Shown here: piece after piece, positions 58,817-64,000 of the stretch
Numbering within the stretch: position 1 is the first letter of the stretch
Layout of the letters: each line of letters begins with the position of its first letter
Assembly: GCA_001917665.1 (NCBI GenBank)
Contig: MNEL01000057.1
Span: forward strand, 20,157-84,156
DNA: 64,000 nucleotides
Origin: Gemmatimonadetes bacterium 13_1_40CM_69_22
Lineage (GTDB): Bacteria > Gemmatimonadota > Gemmatimonadetes > Gemmatimonadales > GWC2-71-9
Direction: 5' to 3'
Position numbers and translations under genes: made by a program
The notes under the pieces: generated by a model
What the model saw: the letters and a program-made list of their open reading frames with translations, nothing else
Told to the model about the DNA's origin: nothing
Database searches by the model: none

Positions 58817-61525
58817 TCATGTCACCAGGATCGTCACGATCTCGTACGGCTCCGCCACGAACCGGACGGTTTTCCCCCGTCCCTCGAGCACCAGCGCCGT
58901 GGACTCGCGCTCGTCGGCCCGCACGCGGTGGGCGCTCTTGACGCCCTCCCCGAACCGCCACGCGCCCGGCGCCTTGCGGCCGGTCGCGTTGTAGCAGCGC
59001 AGCACGAGCGGCGAGCCCTGCTGCGCGGGCTTTACCGCCGAGACCACGAGCCCGGCCCCCTCGAGCGCGATGTCGATGGACGCGGGCGCCAGCTCCGCCG
59101 CGTCGCGCAGCCAGAAGCCACGCACCGGGAGAAACACGTCCTCCCACAGCGACGGGACGACATCGCCGCGCTCGACCTCGGCCTGGGATACGGGGGCGAG
59201 CGCGAGCTCTACGCGGCACGGGCCGAGGCACTGCGCCAGCGGCGTGGCGGTGGGCCACCCGGCGTGCCCGGGGCGCGTCGGCAGATCCCCCCGCGACAGC
59301 TCGCCCACGGCGCGCAGCAGCGTCACGACGAGGTCCCCGCGCCGCGTCCACTCGTACTCGAAGAACCCGGGCGCGAGCACCGCCAGCCCGCGTCGCCCGT
59401 CCGCCGCCGCGACGAAGCGGTGCGCCGGTGCCGTGGCGACCGGCGTCTCGAGCGGATAGTCGGCCGGACGCACGCTCACCGAGGGGCGCGCGACCGATCC
59501 GAACGCCGCGCCCGCGACGGCGGCAACGCCGGTCAGATCCGTCGGCACCCGCGCCCGCAGCCGATGCCAGGTCGCCTGGTTGTCGATGTCGAGGATGCAG
59601 CGCACGACGGGGCTGTCGGCATGCAACATCACCACGAGGCGCGCGACAATGTGTCCCGGACGGTGTTGCGTGACGCTGTTCGCGTGACGGTTCTGCGTGA
59701 CGCTTCTCCCCGCACGGACGGTAAAGGTCGCCTCGAGCGAGGCGACGAGCGGCCCCGACGCCAGTCTCCGCACCTTGATCGGCCCTCCCGCGCGCACGAC
59801 CCGATCTCGTGCCGGCGGGCAATAGGTGTACGTGTCGCCCGCGTCCCCGCCGTCCTCGAGCCGCAGCACGTCGAAGCAGCGCTCGCCGGTCCGGCGGTCG
59901 TGCAGTGCCAGCGCACCCGTCGGCTCCAGGGCGACTTCGATCCAGTGGTTGACGACCGACCGCCCCTTCACCACGGCACCCTCCCCGCCCCCAGCTCGCT
60001 CGGGCCGACTCGTGCCCGGCGTGAGCCCGGCGCACCATACACCCAGGCCGGGCACGGCTGGCGGGCGGAGCGCGACCCGCACCCAGTCCACTTCGTCCTG
60101 ATCCGGGTAGTGTCGAGCGGCGTCGAGCCGCTCCTGTCCGGGCCGCCGGTCGAGCAGCTGCATCGGGATCGGTCGGCCGTCCCGCCCGGCGATTCCAAAG
60201 GATCGAAATCCCGGGTCGTGACGTGGCGCGCGCCCCGACGGCGGTCCGACGGGCACGTCGCGCCGAAACAGCGTGACGTCGGCCACCACTACGCCACCCC
60301 GCGGCCGGGCGGCGGGGTTCCAGAGCACGAGCGCGTGCTGCGGGTCGGTCGCCCGATCACGCACCGCATCGGGATCGTGGCGCACGAGGTCGAGCACGCT
60401 GCCGCGCACCACCTCGCGCGCGAGGGCCTCCACGCTCGTGAGCCGGGCGTCCACGGCCCGCGCAACGTCGTCGCTCGCGCACCCGGCGATGGCGTCGTGG
60501 AACTGACAGCGGACGAGCGTGCGCCACGCGAGCTCGAGCAGCGGGCGCCGGTCGCGCCCGCCACCCATCCCTGCCCCGGCGCGGCGGGCGAGTGCGGCGA
60601 GCGGCTCCGCGAACCGCTCCAGGAACAGCTCGGCTGCCGAGCTGCGCCGCTTGAGCGGCGCCCGGGTCGCGTGCACCCCCTGGAGCGTCCAGGCGTAGCG
60701 GTACGACCAACGCAGCTCGCCGGCCAGGGGCGCCGGCTTAGCGCCATCGGCCGCGGTCTGAAAGAACTCATCGAGCCGCGAGACCCGGAACGCGCTCTGT
60801 GGCTCGACCTCGGCGAGCAGGTCGCGCAGGCGCGCCACGTCGGGGTGGGCGGCGTGGTGATCCGCGCCGACGAACACCGGAATGTGCTTCCCGGCGGCGC
60901 GCCCGACGAGCCCGGCTCGCACCGCGGCCCACGCCGCGGGTAGCCGTTCGCCGTCGGCGGGGAGCGCCGCGCCGATCTCATACCCCGCCGGGGGGAGATG
61001 CCACACCAGGGCGTCCCGCCCGTCGGGGCCGCGCCAGCGGTACAGGTCGCGCTCCTGGCCCGGCTCGCCTCCCAAACCGCGCCACACCACGCCGGCTCGG
61101 ATCCCGAACTCGCGGGCCAACGTGGGCCATACCGCCGGGTGTCCGAACGCATCGGGCGAATACAGCACGTCGAGCCGCCCGCCGAGTCGCTCGGCGTCCG
61201 CGGCGCCGAGCAGCAGGTTGCGCACCAGCGCCTCGCCCGAGGGGATGAGCTCGTCGGCGAGGACGTACCACGGCCCAACCTGCAGGCGCCCGGTCTTGAC
61301 GAGGGTCTTCACCTCAGCTTTCCGCTCCGGGCGCGCGCTGAGATAGTCGGCGACGAGCACGGTCTGGCCATCGAGCAAGAAGCTGCGGTAGCCCGGATCC
61401 GCCTGGAGCCGCTCGAGTAAGTCGTCCAGCGCGGGGATGAGCCGCGCCTGAAACGCGGCGCGCGGCAGATACCACTCGCGGTCCCAGTGGGTGTGCGGGA
61501 TGAGATGAAAGATGAGCCCGCTCAT
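58817..61525 (-). CDS. GH38 alpha-mannosidase
   Basis: 902 residues. The zinc-site motif HTHWDREW is at 11-18, the nucleophile region SPDAFGHP has Asp125, and FHDAIAGCASDDV is the family's third block. The C-terminal beta-sandwich is complete. It hydrolyses alpha-mannosides; no signal peptide, so it is probably cytosolic. A repeated SVTQ segment near residue 610, encoded by three GCGTGACG repeats, looks like an in-frame insertion. Confidence 0.9.
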   Translation of the reverse strand: MSGLIFHLIPHTHWDREWYLPRAAFQARLIPALDDLLERLQADPGYRSFLLDGQTVLVADYLSARPERKAEVKTLVKTGRLQVGPWYVLADELIPSGEALVRNLLLGAADAERLGGRLDVLYSPDAFGHPAVWPTLAREFGIRAGVVWRGLGGEPGQERDLYRWRGPDGRDALVWHLPPAGYEIGAALPADGERLPAAWAAVRAGLVGRAAGKHIPVFVGADHHAAHPDVARLRDLLAEVEPQSAFRVSRLDEFFQTAADGAKPAPLAGELRWSYRYAWTLQGVHATRAPLKRRSSAAELFLERFAEPLAALARRAGAGMGGGRDRRPLLELAWRTLVRCQFHDAIAGCASDDVARAVDARLTSVEALAREVVRGSVLDLVRHDPDAVRDRATDPQHALVLWNPAARPRGGVVVADVTLFRRDVPVGPPSGRAPRHDPGFRSFGIAGRDGRPIPMQLLDRRPGQERLDAARHYPDQDEVDWVRVALRPPAVPGLGVWCAGLTPGTSRPERAGGGEGAVVKGRSVVNHWIEVALEPTGALALHDRRTGERCFDVLRLEDGGDAGDTYTYCPPARDRVVRAGGPIKVRRLASGPLVASLEATFTVRAGRSVTQNRHANSVTQHRPGHIVARLVVMLHADSPVVRCILDIDNQATWHRLRARVPTDLTGVAAVAGAAFGSVARPSVSVRPADYPLETPVATAPAHRFVAAADGRRGLAVLAPGFFEYEWTRRGDLVVTLLRAVGELSRGDLPTRPGHAGWPTATPLAQCLGPCRVELALAPVSQAEVERGDVVPSLWEDVFLPVRGFWLRDAAELAPASIDIALEGAGLVVSAVKPAQQGSPLVLRCYNATGRKAPGAWRFGEGVKSAHRVRADERESTALVLEGRGKTVRFVAEPYEIVTILVT
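59668..59702. repeat. In-frame GCGTGACG tandem repeat
   Basis: GCGTGACG occurs at 59668, 59682 and 59695 (period 14 and 13) inside the mannosidase gene, encoding two copies of an SVTQ(N/H)R segment. The change in period leaves the frame intact. Confidence 0.7.
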
Positions 61526-61581
61526 TGGCGCTGAAGCCTAAGGGGCTGACGCGGCTCCCGCGAGCGCCCATATTCCGCCCC

Positions 61582-63933
61582 ATGCTCAAACGCGCCCTGC
61601 TCGCCGTGCCCGCCCTCGCGGGCCTCGCCCTCGTCGTCACGCGGGTCATGCCCGGCCCGCAGCCAGACGGTACGACCGTGCTCCCCTCCGGCTGGCGGAT
61701 CCGTCCGGCGGGCCGCCAAGTCGCCGTCGGCACGCTGCCGCTCAACCTCATGACGCTCTCTGACGGCTCGCTCCTCGTCACCAACAACGGGTACGGCGAG
61801 AACGGGCTCATGCGGATCGATCCGGTCGGCGGCGGCATCACGTGGCGGTTCCCCATGAAGGCGGCATGGCTCGGGCTCGCGCGCTCGGGTCGCGACTGGC
61901 GCGACACGGTGTGGGCGAGCGGCGCCGGGACGAACCGGGTCTACCGGCTGGCCTGGCTGGGCGGCGCGGGGTGGACGACCGACACCGTCATGCTCGCCGA
62001 CACGAGCGCCAAGTTGTTCGCGGCGGGGCTCGCCGTAGACCCCGCTCGGGGACTCGTGGCGATCATCGGGAACCTGAGCGATTCGGTGTACCTGATCGAC
62101 GCCGCCACGCTCACCCGTCGCGGCGCCGTCGCGGTCGGCCACCGGCCCTACACACTCGTGGCGGACTCCACGCACCTCTACGTGAGCGACTGGGGCGACT
62201 CGACGGTGAGCGTGATCGACCTGTCCGCCAGCCCACCGGTCCGCCGGTCGGTCTTCGTTGGTCCCCATCCGTCCGCCCTGGCGCTCCGGGGTCGCGACCT
62301 CTTCGTTGCGCTGGCGGGCGCGAATGGGGTCGCGCGGATCGATCTCACGCGGGGAGCGGTGGTGGAGCAGCTCACCGTCGCGCTCGACCCGCACGCGCCG
62401 CTCGGGAGCGATCCCAATGCGCTCGCGCTTGCGCCCGACGGCAAGACGCTGTACGTCGCGATGGCGGGCAACAATGCAGTAGCGGTCGTGCGGCTCGACG
62501 CGAGGCGCATGCGCGTCGCGGGGCTCATTCCGGTGGGCTGGTATCCGACCGCGCTCGCCGTTTCACCCGACGGTCGGACGCTGTACGTCGCGAACGGCAA
62601 GGGCAACGGCTCGGGCGCGAATCGCGACGGCAAGTACATCGGCAACGTGATCACGGGGTCGGTGTCGATCGTGCCCGTGCCGGACGGCGTCACGCTAGCC
62701 CGCTACACGCGCGCGGTGTACGCGCTGAGTCCTTACTCGAACGCTCGCTTGCGCGGCCTTACTCCCGACCGCCTGACCGCCCGTCCACCCGTCCGCCATG
62801 TCGTGTACATCATCCGCGAGAACCGGACGTACGACCAGGTGTTCGGCGACATGCCGCAGGGGAACGGCGATCCGAGCCTCGCCATCTTCAACGACTCCGT
62901 GACGCCGAACGCACATGCCATCGCTCGCCGCTGGGTGCTGTTCGACAACTTCTACGTCGACGGCGAGGTCTCGGCGGACGGGCACGAGTGGAGCGACCGC
63001 GCCTTCGCGGGCGACTACAATGAGAAGACGTGGCCCCAGATCTACTCCGACCGGCGCACGTGGGATCTGACGAGCGGTGAGGATCTGGCCAACCCGCGCG
63101 ACGCCTACCTGTGGGACGCGGCCCAGCGCAAGGGGCTTTGGGTCGTCAACTTCGGCGAGATGACCGAGTCCGACGATGAGGACTCTACTCCGCCGCGCCG
63201 GGTGCGGACCAACATCCCGGGGCTCCAGCAGATCACCGTCCCCGAGTATCCCGGCTTCATCCTCGCCGTCGCGGACACGACCCGGGCGCGACTGTTCGCG
63301 GATTCCGTCGCCAGCTGGGACCGCCAGGGTCGGTTTCCCGATCTCGTCATCCTCTGGCTGCCGCGCGACCACACCCTGGGCCGGGTGGCGAGCCGGCCGA
63401 CGCCCCGCGCCATGGTCGCCGACAACGACCTCGCCCTGGGCCGGATCGTCGAGCGCCTGACTCGCTCCGCCGCCTGGCCCTCGCTCGCCCTGTTCGTACT
63501 CGAGGACGACGCCCAGAACGGCTCCGATCACGTCGACGCACACCGCTCCGTGCTGCTGCTCGCGTCCCCGTACGCTCGCAGTGGAGTGGTGGACAGTACG
63601 CTCTACACGACCAGCTCCGTGCTCCGCTCGATCGAGCTGATCCTCGGCCTGGCGCCGCTCAGCCAGTACGACGCCGCCGCGACCCCTCTCTGGAACGCCT
63701 TCTCGCGACGGCTCGACTCGACGGCGTTCAGCGCGCTCCCGAATACCTGGCCGCTCGACCAGCTCAACCCGCGCGCCTTTCGCTCGCGCATTCCCAGCCG
63801 CGATCTCGCGGCAGCGGATGCGGCGGACGAGGCGCTCCTGAACTGGGAGATCTGGACGAGCGTGCGACCGGGGGAGCGGCTGCCGATATCCAGGCACGCC
63901 GGCCTGCTCGCCGCGCCGGCCATCGATCGCTAG
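61582..63933 (+). CDS. YncE-like beta-propeller fused to an alkaline-phosphatase-fold phosphoesterase
   Basis: 783 residues. Signal/anchor ALLAVPALAGLALVVTRV. Residues ~30-400 have repeated propeller blades (LYVSDWGDSTVSVIDLS; LALAPDGKTLYVAMAGNNAV; LAVSPDGRTLYVANGKGNG). Residues ~415-783 are a phosphoesterase/phosphatase-fold domain with HVVYIIRENRTYDQVFGDM, ADGHEWSDRAFAGDY, LPRDHT and VLEDDAQNGSDHVDAHRS for metal binding. Such bifunctional proteins are common in Acidobacteriota and Gemmatimonadota; phospholipase C-like or phosphonatase activity is inferred. Confidence 0.9.
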   Translation: MLKRALLAVPALAGLALVVTRVMPGPQPDGTTVLPSGWRIRPAGRQVAVGTLPLNLMTLSDGSLLVTNNGYGENGLMRIDPVGGGITWRFPMKAAWLGLARSGRDWRDTVWASGAGTNRVYRLAWLGGAGWTTDTVMLADTSAKLFAAGLAVDPARGLVAIIGNLSDSVYLIDAATLTRRGAVAVGHRPYTLVADSTHLYVSDWGDSTVSVIDLSASPPVRRSVFVGPHPSALALRGRDLFVALAGANGVARIDLTRGAVVEQLTVALDPHAPLGSDPNALALAPDGKTLYVAMAGNNAVAVVRLDARRMRVAGLIPVGWYPTALAVSPDGRTLYVANGKGNGSGANRDGKYIGNVITGSVSIVPVPDGVTLARYTRAVYALSPYSNARLRGLTPDRLTARPPVRHVVYIIRENRTYDQVFGDMPQGNGDPSLAIFNDSVTPNAHAIARRWVLFDNFYVDGEVSADGHEWSDRAFAGDYNEKTWPQIYSDRRTWDLTSGEDLANPRDAYLWDAAQRKGLWVVNFGEMTESDDEDSTPPRRVRTNIPGLQQITVPEYPGFILAVADTTRARLFADSVASWDRQGRFPDLVILWLPRDHTLGRVASRPTPRAMVADNDLALGRIVERLTRSAAWPSLALFVLEDDAQNGSDHVDAHRSVLLLASPYARSGVVDSTLYTTSSVLRSIELILGLAPLSQYDAAATPLWNAFSRRLDSTAFSALPNTWPLDQLNPRAFRSRIPSRDLAAADAADEALLNWEIWTSVRPGERLPISRHAGLLAAPAIDR

Positions 63934-64000
63934 CCACCCGCGAACGCGCTTCAAGTCACGCGTCCTGTCGGACCTGCGTCACACAGCCCGTCACCAACAT

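Noticed and set aside
63934..64000. Open minus-strand frame from the right edge (MLVTGCVTQVRQDA then stop)
   Set aside because: It may be the end of a gene outside the window or chance; 14 residues do not support a call.
1..64000. CRISPR arrays, tRNA, rRNA, insertion sequences, prophage
   Set aside because: No direct-repeat/spacer array, cloverleaf, ribosomal motif, transposase or integrase was recognised by eye; a tool-based scan would be needed to exclude a small RNA.

Overview
This 64 kb window is high-GC, gene-dense chromosomal DNA from a diderm bacterium. The mix points to Gemmatimonadota or a close relative; this is an inference from gene content, because no rRNA or tRNA gene is present. 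The pointers are a TPR-tailed Ser/Thr kinase beside a BTAD-AAA regulator, a full alternative complex III operon, a VIT/VWA-sigma-anti-sigma module, a BNR/sortilin-type propeller protein, a YncE/phosphoesterase fusion and BamA-type outer membrane proteins. I see no CRISPR array, transposase, integrase or phage gene. No gene-free stretch exceeds 300 bases, and most neighbouring genes overlap by ATGA, GTGA or TGATG.

Layout. 1-729 is the tail of a gene entering from the left. 737-10821 is a minus-strand operon: a DUF4956 membrane protein, two tandem paralogues that join a CotH/kinase-like domain to a BamA-like barrel, a CYTH-(Nudix-like)-PPK1 polyphosphate kinase fusion, and a small secreted protein. 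10934-15642 is a BTAD-AAA regulator and a Ser/Thr kinase. 15748-17890 has a cupredoxin lipoprotein, a rhodanese/metallo-beta-lactamase sulfur enzyme divergent from it across a CRP-type palindrome, and a cupin. 18092-22010 is a VIT/VWA protein, an ECF sigma factor and a zinc-finger anti-sigma factor. 22018-29751 has a second cupredoxin and actABCDEF (quinol:electron-acceptor oxidoreductase). 29872-33464 has a DUF3788-like protein and a BNR propeller protein. 33572-39571 is a six-gene catabolic operon of unknown substrate (two amidohydrolases, a DHDPS-like lyase, a flavin amine oxidase, a DHODH-like enzyme and an enolase-superfamily enzyme). 39707-40402 is a Yip1-like membrane protein.

40399-45649 is the PQQ locus: pqqA, B, C, D, then a Fur-family gene on the opposite strand, then pqqE and an ABC-2 exporter. 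Directly upstream (45862-48776) lie a sigma54-activating NtrC-type response regulator and its histidine kinase. pqqA has a near-consensus -24/-12 promoter and three upstream CCCAGTC repeats, so the locus looks like a self-contained sigma54 circuit for cofactor synthesis. pqqA is also separated from pqqB by a terminator-like hairpin.

48922-58013 holds a class III aminotransferase, a TrmJ-like methyltransferase, a heparinase II/III-CBM9-like protein, a GHMP sugar kinase, a peptide/oligosaccharide-type solute-binding lipoprotein and, divergently, its likely two permeases. 58043-63933 holds an alpha/beta hydrolase, a GH38 alpha-mannosidase and a YncE-propeller/phosphoesterase fusion.

Small repeats stand out. 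Three ~95-130 bp elements carry inverted, period-7 GGAATGC arms around a related core and fill gaps between co-directional genes (near 20.3, 50.8 and 58.7 kb). Other inverted short-period repeats lie near 17.5, 39.6 and 52.6 kb, the last one inside a coding sequence. A 20-bp perfect-stem palindrome at 29.84 kb contains a stop codon.
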